Of a stretch of DNA of 64,000 bases, positions 52,099 to 59,786 are shown piece after piece. Under the pieces are notes generated by a model. The model saw only the letters and a program-made list of their open reading frames with translations. It did not search any database and had not been told where the DNA came from. Source of the stretch: Ruthenibacterium lactatiformans. GTDB taxonomy: Bacteria > Bacillota > Clostridia > Oscillospirales > Ruminococcaceae. The stretch's first letter is position 1, and every line of letters begins with the position of its first letter. The position numbers and the translations under genes are program-made. Location: positions 100,028 to 164,027 of the forward strand of contig NZ_JXXK01000005.1 in NCBI RefSeq assembly GCF_000949455.1, read 5' to 3'.

Positions 52099-52659
52099 AT
52101 GAACGTATACGATTTTGACGACACGATCTTTCGCGGCGACAGCACCCGCGCTTTCTGGGCCTACTGCCTGAAGCGCGCGCCGGGGCTGGCACGCTTTCTG
52201 CCCCGGCAGTGTGCCGCCGCCGTGCGCTATGCGCTGGGCCGCACGGCTAAGGAAGCGTTCAAGGAAGCGTTTTTTTCCTTTTTGCAGGGCGTGCCGGACG
52301 CGGACGCCTGGGCGGAGGATTTCTGGCGCACGCATGAACGCCGGTTCCGCCCGTGGTATCTGGCCCAGAAGCAGCCGGACGACCTGGTCGTTTCTGCCTC
52401 ACCGGAATTTCTGCTGGCGCCCGCCTGCCGCAGGCTGGGTATCCGCCCGCCCATCGCCTCCCGTGTAGATGCGCGCACCGGGCGTTACACGGGCCTCAAC
52501 TGCAAGGGAGCGGAAAAGGTGTCGCGTTTCCGGGAGCAATATCCGGATGCGGAAATCGGGCAGTTTTATTCCGATTCCCGCTCAGACGCGCCGTTGGCGC
52601 ACCTGGCACGCCGTGCCTTTCTGGTCCGGGGAGATTCTTACACCTCATGGGAGGTGTAA
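52099..52659 (+). CDS. HAD-IB family phosphatase
   Basis: 186 residues. Motif I DFDDT (Asp6, Asp8), motif II VSASPEF, Lys in CKGAEK and motif III YSDSRSDAPL are complete. SerB-like cap. Next to the UbiA gene it could remove the 5-phosphate from polyprenyl-phospho-5-phosphoribose, the step that follows DPPR synthase in mycobacteria, or another phosphate (inference). 12 bases after the UbiA gene; strong terminator follows. Confidence 0.82.
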   Translation: MNVYDFDDTIFRGDSTRAFWAYCLKRAPGLARFLPRQCAAAVRYALGRTAKEAFKEAFFSFLQGVPDADAWAEDFWRTHERRFRPWYLAQKQPDDLVVSASPEFLLAPACRRLGIRPPIASRVDARTGRYTGLNCKGAEKVSRFREQYPDAEIGQFYSDSRSDAPLAHLARRAFLVRGDSYTSWEV

Positions 52660-52703
52660 TGCTCCGTTCCCGCGCGGCTGCGGCAGATATTTTCAGCACA
52701 ACA

Positions 52704-52752
52704 AAAGCGCGCCCTGAGCAGGCCAACAGGCCGATTCAGGGCGCGCTTTTTC
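52704..52752. terminator. Terminator after the HAD gene
   Basis: AAAAGCGCGCCCTGA pairs with TCAGGGCGCGCTTTTT; also suits the convergent carboxypeptidase gene. Confidence 0.9.
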
Positions 52753-52783
52753 AATTTGACGTTTCCGCCAGCCGCGCAGCCGG

Positions 52784-54307
52784 TCAATCTCTGCCGCGGG
52801 AAGCGCCCATGGCTGTGCGGCCGGCGGGCACGCCTTCCGCGCGGCCTCCCTGCACTACGCGCAGCGCGGGCGCAGGCTCCCGCGTCATGGCCGGGCCGTG
52901 TACGGGCCGCGGCTGCTGCACGCGGGGCATAAGGCCCTGCTGCGCCGCGAGCATGGCAGCACGGCGGCGTGCCAGCCTGCGCTTTTTGCGCTGCGCCTTA
53001 ACGTACGCCACATAAGCGATGCGCCCGGCCACCAGAGCGGCCAGTAAAAGAAAGATACAGAACAGCACGCCCAGCACCTTGAGCGCGACCTCCCACCAGG
53101 CGGGCCTGTCCACAAATTCCTTCGCATTGGCGTCCAAAAGCGCGGACACTGCGCTCTCGTCGATGCCCAACGTATAAACGCCGATCTCGCGGTTCATACA
53201 GCTCCCGGCCGAAAGGCCCTCCCTCAGGCTGACCGTCATTGCTGCGGTGAACGGCTCGTCCACCATGTAGCGCTCCGGCGTATCAAACGTGACCTGCACG
53301 TCATCCGCAGCCAGCGCACTGTGGAGCAGGAACGTGTAGCCCTCCTCCGAAAGGGCCAGCGGCGCGCTGCCCACCGAGGGCGCTCCTTCGGCGTAATACA
53401 CCGGCACCTGCGGGGACGTAATATCCGAAGCCGCCAGCGTGACGGGCGTGAAATGATCGAAGCAATAATCCAGCAATGCGATGCTGTCGGAAAACTTGTC
53501 ATACTTTTTTGCGCTTCCCATCACCACGCAGATCAGACTTCTGCCGCTGCGGGTGACGGTTTCCACCATCGTGTAGCCCGCCTCCTCCGTCCAGCCGCTC
53601 TTACCGCCGGTGGTGCCCTCATACTGGTATTTGTTCGTTACCAGCATGCAGTTATCGGTGCCAAACAGACGCTCCTGCTCCTGCTTGTTGGTGGGCTGCA
53701 TGGTATAGGACGTTGCGCCGAACAACTCGGAAAAGCCCGGCACCGTCATCGCCCACTGTGTCAGGCGGGCCATGTCGTAGGGTGTGGTGTAGTGGTCGGC
53801 GCTGTGCAGGCCGTTGGCATTTACAAAATGGGTGCCCGCCAGGCCCAGCTCCGCGGCTTTGGCGTTCATCAACTCCACAAACGCCTCCATGCTGCCGGCG
53901 GTGTACTCTGCCAGCACATTGGCCGCGTCGTTGGCACTGGCCAGGATCGTGGCATGGAACAGATCGTTGAGAGACACGACCTCTCCCGGCTGCAGCGCGA
54001 CATGGGACGAGCCCGCCTCCAGCGAATAGACCGCGTCCGGGCTGACCGTGACCTGCTGCGTCATGTCGCCGCCGCATTTTTCCATAGCCAGCGCCAGCGT
54101 CATAATCTTCGTGATACTGGCTGGATAATTCCGCTCGGCGCCGCCCTTCTGTACGAGCACCTGCCCCGTCTGTGCATCCATGACAAGGTATGCGTGCGCC
54201 GTCACCTCCGGCGGCACGGTGCTGCTTTCGGCGTACACCGGCCAAGCCAGACCCGCCGCCAGCGCCAGCGTCAGGATCATCCCCAGCATTTTCTTCACTT
54301 GCCGCAC
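52784..54307 (-). CDS. D-alanyl-D-alanine carboxypeptidase (DacF/PBP5 type)
   Basis: 507 residues. Signal peptide (1-26), then a serine DD-peptidase domain: SITK (Ser64, Lys67), SAN in ASANDAAN and KSG in GGKSGWT, where KTG is more usual. A PBP5-C-like beta domain follows. A membrane helix near 415-440 and a long basic cytoplasmic tail (RKKRRLARRRAAML) end the protein; most homologues stop after an amphipathic helix, so the tail is unusual. It trims the last D-Ala of peptidoglycan stems. Confidence 0.88.
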   Translation of the reverse strand: MRQVKKMLGMILTLALAAGLAWPVYAESSTVPPEVTAHAYLVMDAQTGQVLVQKGGAERNYPASITKIMTLALAMEKCGGDMTQQVTVSPDAVYSLEAGSSHVALQPGEVVSLNDLFHATILASANDAANVLAEYTAGSMEAFVELMNAKAAELGLAGTHFVNANGLHSADHYTTPYDMARLTQWAMTVPGFSELFGATSYTMQPTNKQEQERLFGTDNCMLVTNKYQYEGTTGGKSGWTEEAGYTMVETVTRSGRSLICVVMGSAKKYDKFSDSIALLDYCFDHFTPVTLAASDITSPQVPVYYAEGAPSVGSAPLALSEEGYTFLLHSALAADDVQVTFDTPERYMVDEPFTAAMTVSLREGLSAGSCMNREIGVYTLGIDESAVSALLDANAKEFVDRPAWWEVALKVLGVLFCIFLLLAALVAGRIAYVAYVKAQRKKRRLARRRAAMLAAQQGLMPRVQQPRPVHGPAMTREPAPALRVVQGGRAEGVPAGRTAMGASRGRD

Positions 54308-54362
54308 TCCTCACCTCTGCTTTCAGCGCTTCCACCGAAAACAAGTTAAAGTTATCAATGGT

Positions 54363-54391
54363 ATTATACAATTTGTATATCACAAGTGCAA
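54363..54391 (-). promoter_or_regulatory. Promoter of the carboxypeptidase gene
   Basis: Minus strand TTGCAC, 17-base spacer, TATAAT, 56 bases before the ATG. Confidence 0.75.
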
Positions 54392-54434
54392 GCCTTCCGC
54401 CGCCTATTTCCAGTGTTTTCACATTTTCGGCGGC

Positions 54435-55253
54435 TCATGCCTGCCCGGCCAGCGTTTTCGCCAGCGCCAGCAGCGCTTCCGGGAAGTTGATCTGCGGCGC
54501 GGCGATGACCGCGTCCAGCAGGCCCCGCAGGACCCATGCCTGCCGTCCGCCCCGAATGTGCGCCGCCGTCAGCTCCGCACTGGTGACGGCGAGCTGGGCG
54601 GGAAGATAAGGCTCACGGGAGAGGCGCAGCGCCGCGTACAGTGCGGGCTGGCTGTTCCAGCGCGGGTCCGCCAGAGCCAGCGTGCGCGCGGCAGCGTCAT
54701 AGTCCAGCGCCTCCGGCAGGCGGCTCAGCACACGCTTCAGCTCCTGCCGGTCCGCGGGCGGTGTTTTGCGGGCAGCAAGCACGTCCAGAGCAGCCATCAG
54801 CTCCGGCAGAGCGGCGTCCAGTTCCAGCGCGGCGCACAGCGATGCGTCCCGCACGGCGGATGTCCCGCACCGCCGCAGATACAGCCACCACCGCGCCATA
54901 GGCACGGCGGGCGCCTCCGCCAGGCCATGCAGACAGGGCGCGCGCTGCGGCAGCCCGAAAGATGCATACGCCCCTGCGGCGCACAAAACGCCCAGTGCCT
55001 CGGGTGCGCCGGAGAGCAAAAGCCGCTGTGCCGCTGCACCCGCCGCGCGCCCGGACAGGCTCCGCACGCCCGGCGCAGCCCCGGCCGCAGCCAGCAGCGT
55101 GTCCGCCTTCAGCTCCAGCCCCTGCTCCGCCGCCAGCACGAACAGCTCCAGCACCCGCCGCGCATCCGCTGCATAGTAGGCCTCCGGGTCGTCCGCCGTG
55201 CAGCAGAGCACACCGTCCCATATCATATGCGCGCCTTCAAACGCTACATCCAT
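54435..55253 (-). CDS. CCA-adding enzyme homologue without the catalytic head
   Basis: 272 residues. It begins where the neck of a tRNA nucleotidyltransferase begins: DDPEAYYAADARRVLELFVL corresponds to the DPxxRFxEDALRILRA helix, followed by LSGRAAGAAAQRLLLSG. The tail EPYLPAQLAVTSAEL and LRGLLDAVIAAP fits the LAVSGKDL/LLDAVxxxP end of CCA enzymes. The N-terminal head with GGxxR and DxD, which binds nucleotides, is absent, and upstream lies divergent murC. It cannot add CCA alone; it may be a tRNA-binding remnant or a decaying gene. ATG 55253 is chosen for AAAGGGG upstream. Confidence 0.65.
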   Translation of the reverse strand: MDVAFEGAHMIWDGVLCCTADDPEAYYAADARRVLELFVLAAEQGLELKADTLLAAAGAAPGVRSLSGRAAGAAAQRLLLSGAPEALGVLCAAGAYASFGLPQRAPCLHGLAEAPAVPMARWWLYLRRCGTSAVRDASLCAALELDAALPELMAALDVLAARKTPPADRQELKRVLSRLPEALDYDAAARTLALADPRWNSQPALYAALRLSREPYLPAQLAVTSAELTAAHIRGGRQAWVLRGLLDAVIAAPQINFPEALLALAKTLAGQA

Positions 55254-55360
55254 CCGTATCCGCGCCCCTTTGCTTCCGGTTTTGTTTTTTCCAGTATACC
55301 AGAAAATGCCCTTTCCGGCCAAATTTACGGGAAATTGTTTATTTTACCATCAAATCAATA

Positions 55361-55366
55361 TATAAT
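55361..55366 (+). promoter_or_regulatory. -10 element before murC
   Basis: TATAAT, 38 bases before the ATG; the 17-base-spaced -35 (TTTATT) is poor. Confidence 0.45.
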
Positions 55367-55404
55367 GTTAAAAGAACAAGGCGTATTTTTACGAGGTGAT
55401 AGAT

Positions 55405-56781
55405 ATGAACGCATTCGACAGCAAACTGCTGGACGGCAAAACCAAGCTGCACTTTGTGGGCATTGGCGGCAGCGGCATGTTCCCGCTGGTGCAGATCCTG
55501 CATGAAGTGGGCTATGAGATCACAGGCTCGGACGTGAACGAGGGCGATATCATCGACCGCGAGCGCAAGCTGGGCATCCCGATCTCCATGGGACACAAGG
55601 CCGAAAACGTGCACGGAGCCGAGCTGGTGGTGTATACCGCCGCCATCATGAAGGGCAACCCGGAGATCGAAGAGGCCCACCGGCTGGGTATCCCCACCGT
55701 GGAGCGCAGCATCCTTCTGGGTTATGTGGCCAACACCTACCCCCATCCCATCTGCATCGCGGGCACACACGGAAAAACCACCACCACGGCTATGACAACG
55801 CAGATCATGGTGATGGCTCACGCGGACCCCGCCGCCGTCATCGGCGGCAAGCTGCCGCTCATCGACGCCTACGGCCGCTACGGCACAGGGCGCGAGATCG
55901 TGGTGGAGGCATGCGAATACAGCAACACCTTCCTGCATCTGGTGCCCTATATCTCGGTGCTCCTGAACGTGGACGCGGACCATCTGGAATTCTTCAAGAC
56001 CATGGAGAACCTGGAGGAATCCTTCCGCAAATTCGCACTGCTCACCACGCACACCGTCATTGCCAACTTGGACGACGCCAATACCGTTAAGGTCATACAC
56101 AATCTGGACCGCCACATCCGCACCATCGGCATCGACACGCCCGCGGATTACCGCGCCGTGCATGTGCGCGAATACCGCCCATCGTTCTTCTGCTTCGACG
56201 TGCAGGTACTGGGTGTGCCCGCAGTGCACATTGAACTTTCGGTGCCCGGACGCCACAATGTGTACAATGCGCTGGCCGCTTTCGCATGCGCCACGATGTC
56301 CGGCTGCACGGCCGACGAGTGCGCCCGGGGCATCAACGCATTCCGGGGCGCCGGCCGCCGCTTTGAGTTTCTGGGAGAGGTAAACGGCGTGACCATCGCC
56401 GACGACTACGCCCATCACCCCACCGAGTTGGAGGCCACGCTGCGCGCCGCCAAGGAAATGGACTACAAACGCGTGTGGGCCGTGTTCCAGCCCTTCACCT
56501 ACACCCGCACGCAGATGCTGCTGGACGATTTTGCCCGGGTGCTGCAGATCGCGGACAAAGTGGTGATGACGGAGATCATGGGCAGCCGGGAACGCGCGGA
56601 GGATTACGCCGTCCGAACGAAGGACCTTGCCGCTAAGATCCCCGGCAGCGTGTGGTACGACACCTTTGACGAGGTCGTGGACCATGTGATGAAAAACGCC
56701 CGGCCGGGCGACCTTGTCATCACGCTGGGCTGCGGCGATATCTATAAAGCCGCAAAAAAGATGGTCGCCTGGGAAGCGTAA
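55405..56781 (+). CDS. murC: UDP-N-acetylmuramate--L-alanine ligase
   Basis: 458 residues. Adds L-Ala to UDP-MurNAc, first step of the peptide stem, in the cytoplasm. Rossmann start HFVGIGGSGMFPL, ATP loop GTHGKTTTTA, EACEYSNTFL, DDYAHHPTE and FQPFTYTRT are all in place. ATG 55405 is chosen over GTG 55396 because GAGGTG lies six bases upstream. Monocistronic, followed by two hairpins. Confidence 0.95.
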   Translation: MNAFDSKLLDGKTKLHFVGIGGSGMFPLVQILHEVGYEITGSDVNEGDIIDRERKLGIPISMGHKAENVHGAELVVYTAAIMKGNPEIEEAHRLGIPTVERSILLGYVANTYPHPICIAGTHGKTTTTAMTTQIMVMAHADPAAVIGGKLPLIDAYGRYGTGREIVVEACEYSNTFLHLVPYISVLLNVDADHLEFFKTMENLEESFRKFALLTTHTVIANLDDANTVKVIHNLDRHIRTIGIDTPADYRAVHVREYRPSFFCFDVQVLGVPAVHIELSVPGRHNVYNALAAFACATMSGCTADECARGINAFRGAGRRFEFLGEVNGVTIADDYAHHPTELEATLRAAKEMDYKRVWAVFQPFTYTRTQMLLDDFARVLQIADKVVMTEIMGSRERAEDYAVRTKDLAAKIPGSVWYDTFDEVVDHVMKNARPGDLVITLGCGDIYKAAKKMVAWEA

Positions 56782-56788
56782 GGCGCAC

Positions 56789-56827
56789 CCTGCGAAAAGC
56801 CCGGTCCCCACAGCGGGGTCGGGCTTT
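56789..56827 (+). terminator. First terminator after murC
   Basis: AAAAGCCCGGTCCCC pairs with GGGGTCGGGCTTT, one mismatch. Confidence 0.75.
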
Positions 56828-56845
56828 GCAGTTTTGCACACGGAA

Positions 56846-56886
56846 AAGCGGCGCCCGGCATGCAGCATGCCGGGCGCCGCTTTGTT
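56846..56886 (+). terminator. Second, very stable hairpin after murC
   Basis: AAAGCGGCGCCCGGCATG-CAG-CATGCCGGGCGCCGCTTT, an 18-bp perfect stem followed by GTTC. Confidence 0.75.
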
Positions 56887-56903
56887 CTGTCCGAAAGGTC
56901 CAG

Positions 56904-57075
56904 GGCAATACCGCACAATTCTAAGTGCTGAATTGCGCCGGCAGATTTTTTGGCAATTTAAACAAAAAACGCAGCGAATACTTTGTGTATTCACGAGGTT
57001 TTTTGTGACAACTGCCGGAAAATATGCAAGCGGGGCGGCACTTAAGGCGACAGCCATGAATTGTGCGGTGCTGCC
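56904..57075. mobile_element. MITE-like element, copy 2 (172 bp)
   Basis: Terminal inverted repeats GGCAATACCGCACAATTC / GAATTGTGCGGTGCTGCC. Flanks are CCAG (56900-56903) and CTAG (57076-57079). Same family as 34624-34740 in inverted orientation, with a central insert carrying GAATAC-TTTGT-GTATTC. Its right end touches the stop codon of mazF. Confidence 0.8.
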
Positions 57076-57435
57076 CTAGAACGTCTCCAGCCCGAAGCTG
57101 ATTTCCAGCGCCTCGTCCACACGGCGCTGTACGTCGGGGTCTATCTGCCCCGCCCTCTCCCGCAGACGGCGCTTGTCCAACGTGCGCACCTGTTCCAGCA
57201 GCACTACGCTGTCCCGCGTGAGGCCCCCGGTGCCCGCCTTGATGCCAATGTGGGTGGGCAGGTTCGTCTTATCCTGCTTGGACGTGATAGCCGCCGCGAT
57301 CACCGTGGGGCTGTGGCGGTTGCCCACGTCGTTCTGCACGATAAGTACGGGGCGCACGCCGCCTTGCTCGCTGCCAACGACAGGGCTCAGGTCGGCGTAA
57401 AATACCTCGCCGCGCTTTACTTCCTTGTGCTCCAA
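57076..57435 (-). CDS. mazF: MazF/PemK family mRNA interferase
   Basis: 119 residues, a complete MazF-type toxin: KRGEVFYADLSPVVGSEQGG, RPVLIVQND, and the C-terminal QVRTLDKRRLRER. It cuts single-stranded RNA at short motifs and slows growth. Start TTG 57435 has GGGAGG eight bases upstream. No MazE-like antitoxin is seen; the 118 bases upstream contain only a 38-codon frame without antitoxin features. The stop codon is shared with the flank of the adjacent MITE. It follows the acpS-grpB-HD genes on the same strand. Confidence 0.9.
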   Translation of the reverse strand: MEHKEVKRGEVFYADLSPVVGSEQGGVRPVLIVQNDVGNRHSPTVIAAAITSKQDKTNLPTHIGIKAGTGGLTRDSVVLLEQVRTLDKRRLRERAGQIDPDVQRRVDEALEISFGLETF

Positions 57436-57553
57436 TCAAAAACCTCCCTGCGTGAAAAACTTCCTGCTTGCCGGCAAGAATAGCTTTCCCGCGCCGGGAG
57501 GCGCTTAATCACATGCGCCAAAACACGGCACATTGTTCCGTTTTTCGCCGCGC

Positions 57554-58213
57554 TTACAGCACCGTCTGGCCATTCACCACCAGCCGGAAGGAAAGGCCCA
57601 GCTTTTCAGCGGCCTTGCGGCACAGCAGCATGCGCTCGAGGAATATTTCAAAATAATCGATGACGGGCGACATACCGGTGTCCAGCTGCAGGTCCAGCAC
57701 TACGGCCTTTCCGGCGGCGTCCAGCGTGGTGCTGGCCTTTTCCACCGCGTAGTTCACACGGTCGTGGATGTCAAAGGTGGCCTTGTCCCGGTTGCGCACG
57801 CGGGTGCGGCGCACGTCCGTTTTGTCAGCCAAAATCAGCGCGGCGGCCACAGCGTTCACGGGGAAGGCCGTGCTTTCGTCGTGGTTGCCGATGGCCGAGC
57901 ACACGGTTGCGATCTCATCCGCGGGCATGCCCAGCTTGTCCAGAATACGGAACGCCATCACCGCGCCGCTCTGGGCGTGGTCGATGCGGTTAATGACGTT
58001 GCCGATGTCGTGCATATACCCGGCGATCCACGCCAGCTCCTGCATGCGCCGGGGATAGCCCAGGTCGGCCATGATCTTTTCGGCAAAATGCGCAACGCGC
58101 GTCACGTGTGCGTAGCTGTGCTCGGTATAGCCCAGCGCGGCCAGCGCTTCGTCTGCCTTTTCAATGTAAGTGCGGATCTGTTCGTTTTGTTTGATCTCGG
58201 TTGATGTTATCAT
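57554..58213 (-). CDS. HD-domain phosphohydrolase
   Basis: 219 residues. HD motifs HVTRVAHFAEK, GYMHDIGNVINR and ILADKTDVRR (with GNHDES) supply the metal-binding His and Asp residues. Similar to small clostridial HD proteins of unknown substrate, perhaps a nucleotide. ATGA overlap with the grpB-like gene indicates coupling. Confidence 0.85.
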   Translation of the reverse strand: MITSTEIKQNEQIRTYIEKADEALAALGYTEHSYAHVTRVAHFAEKIMADLGYPRRMQELAWIAGYMHDIGNVINRIDHAQSGAVMAFRILDKLGMPADEIATVCSAIGNHDESTAFPVNAVAAALILADKTDVRRTRVRNRDKATFDIHDRVNYAVEKASTTLDAAGKAVVLDLQLDTGMSPVIDYFEIFLERMLLCRKAAEKLGLSFRLVVNGQTVL

Positions 58214-58755
58214 GCTTTGTTGCTCCCATTTTTCAAATCACAGGCGGCGCGCCATTCCAGCGCGTCGCGCTCCAGCGCCCCAACAAAGGCGTCCTTGCCG
58301 TCGCAGTAGCCGTCGATGTCATAAGGGAACCGGGCCGCCAGTTCCAGCTTGAGCGCGCCGTAAGCCGCCGCGCGGGCGGGATGGGCGCGCAGATAATCCC
58401 GCACGGCCAAGTGCCGCGCAATGGCGTGCACATCGTCCGAGGCAAAAATATGCATCTGATGCGTCCATTCATCGCCGCCCTTGCGCAGATACCTGCGGCC
58501 CGGAATGCCGAACTCGCCCAAATATTCGTAGCCCAACGCCTCGAAATCCGCGCGGCATTCATCGGCCTCCGTGACGGCCCGCACCACCGGCATAATGTCG
58601 ATGACGGGCTTTGCAGCCAGCCCAGGCACCGCCGTGCTGCCGATGTGATGGATGGCCGTGAGCCGCTGTCCCAGCACCCCCGCGATGGCCTGCGCCTCCG
58701 CTTCATAAAGGCCAGACCAGGCTGGGTCGTAAGGCACTACCGTAATGTGCTGCAT
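58210..58755 (-). CDS. GrpB/UPF0157 family protein
   Basis: 181 residues. VVPYDPAWSGLYEAEA, then IHHIGSTAVPGLAAKPVIDI, is the signature of UPF0157 (GrpB), a nucleotidyltransferase-like fold whose substrate is unknown. AAGGAGG precedes the ATG; overlaps acpS by 19 bases and the HD gene by 4. Confidence 0.88.
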   Translation of the reverse strand: MQHITVVPYDPAWSGLYEAEAQAIAGVLGQRLTAIHHIGSTAVPGLAAKPVIDIMPVVRAVTEADECRADFEALGYEYLGEFGIPGRRYLRKGGDEWTHQMHIFASDDVHAIARHLAVRDYLRAHPARAAAYGALKLELAARFPYDIDGYCDGKDAFVGALERDALEWRAACDLKNGSNKA

Positions 58756-59156
58756 TCCGGTTCCTCCTTCAGGGAGGCCGATGCCTCGCGCCGCTCCAGC
58801 ACCACAAAGGCCGCGGCGGTGCCGCCCTCGTGGGTCAGCGAAAGATGCGCCGTCAGGCCGCGCGCCTGCATCAGCGCCGCCGCCCGGCCTGAAAAGGAAA
58901 AATACGGCGCGCCGTTTTCATCCCGCAGCGCCTCGGCCTCGCACAGTGCGAACTCCCGCAAAAGCCCTGTGCCAAGTGCCTTGCCGAAGGCTTCCTTTGC
59001 GGCAAAATTGGCCGCCGCCGTCTGCGGGCGCATGCCCCTGCCCTCCAGCAAAGCGCGCTCCGCAGGGCCGTATACCTTTTCCAGAAAGCCCGGCCGCTTG
59101 ATGCTTCGCGCAACGCGCGCCTCGCTTACCATGTCCACGCCGATGCCCATGATCAT
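58737..59156 (-). CDS. acpS: Holo-[acyl-carrier-protein] synthase
   Basis: 139 residues. Transfers 4'-phosphopantetheine from CoA to ACP. Mg-binding GIGVDMVSEARV at the start, NFAAKEAFGKALGTG and LSLTHEGGTAAA complete the site. ATG 59156 (GGGGAG upstream) gives the family start MIMGIGVD; the longer open frame adds residues without support. First gene of acpS-grpB-HD-mazF. Confidence 0.93.
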   Translation of the reverse strand: MIMGIGVDMVSEARVARSIKRPGFLEKVYGPAERALLEGRGMRPQTAAANFAAKEAFGKALGTGLLREFALCEAEALRDENGAPYFSFSGRAAALMQARGLTAHLSLTHEGGTAAAFVVLERREASASLKEEPECSTLR

Positions 59157-59431
59157 CCGCCGCTCCCCCTCGTTTCCCTTCCACACTGCGCTCTAGTTTC
59201 AGTATATCCCATCCGCGTGCAAAAAGGAAGCGGAGGAATGTAAAATCCGTCGCTGCAAAATGCAAAAAAGGAAAAGAGATGCCCGGGGAAAAGCTATGTA
59301 AAGTTCTGTTGCTTTACAGAAAACGCAGCCCCGGCAAACGCCTTTTTGCACCGCGCCCTTTCCTTTTATCATATACCATTCCGCCGCTCCGCCATTTCCT
59401 CCGCGTCCGGCGTCCTTCTGCCAAAAAAGCC

Positions 59432-59460
59432 TTGCAATCCGGCGCAAAGGCTTGTATAAT
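59432..59460 (+). promoter_or_regulatory. Promoter of the pheST leader
   Basis: TTGCAA, 17-base spacer, TATAAT. The part 59157-59431 holds nothing recognisable. Confidence 0.8.
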
Positions 59461-59467
59461 AAATGCG

Positions 59468-59700
59468 TCAAACATGTTGACTGAGAGAGTACGCGCGAGG
59501 TTCCGTCCTCCTGCAGAGAGGGGCGCCGCAGGCTGCAAGCGCCCGGGGATGGTTTCGCGCCGAAGTTCACTCACGAGTGGCTTTGCTGAAGGTTGCGGCT
59601 GGTAGGCAGAGACGGGTGTTCCCGTTACAGAACAACAGAGTGTTTGCTCTTGTACAATCGTACGGCAAAAACGTGGGTGGTACCGCGGAGTTTACGAACA
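59468..59700 (+). ncRNA. T-box leader, phenylalanine specific
   Basis: Contains the near-invariant T-box GGGTGGTACCGCGG (59675-59688) that pairs with the uncharged tRNA acceptor end. Stem I features AGAGAGGGGCGCC and a distal loop CTGCAAG are present; the probable specifier codon is UUC at 59566-59568, followed by AC, matching phenylalanine and the downstream genes. Confidence 0.9.
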
Positions 59701-59703
59701 GGT

Positions 59704-59747
59704 AAGCTTCGTCCCTGTCAAAGCGCAGGGGCGGGGCTTTTTCTTTT
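59704..59747 (+). terminator. T-box terminator
   Basis: AAGCTTCGTCCCTG pairs with CAGGGGCGGGGCTT, followed by TTTCTTTTT. Competes with the antiterminator formed by the T-box. Confidence 0.85.
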
Positions 59748-59786
59748 TCCGCTTCGTCCCGCAAAACATACAAAGGAGAGAACGGT

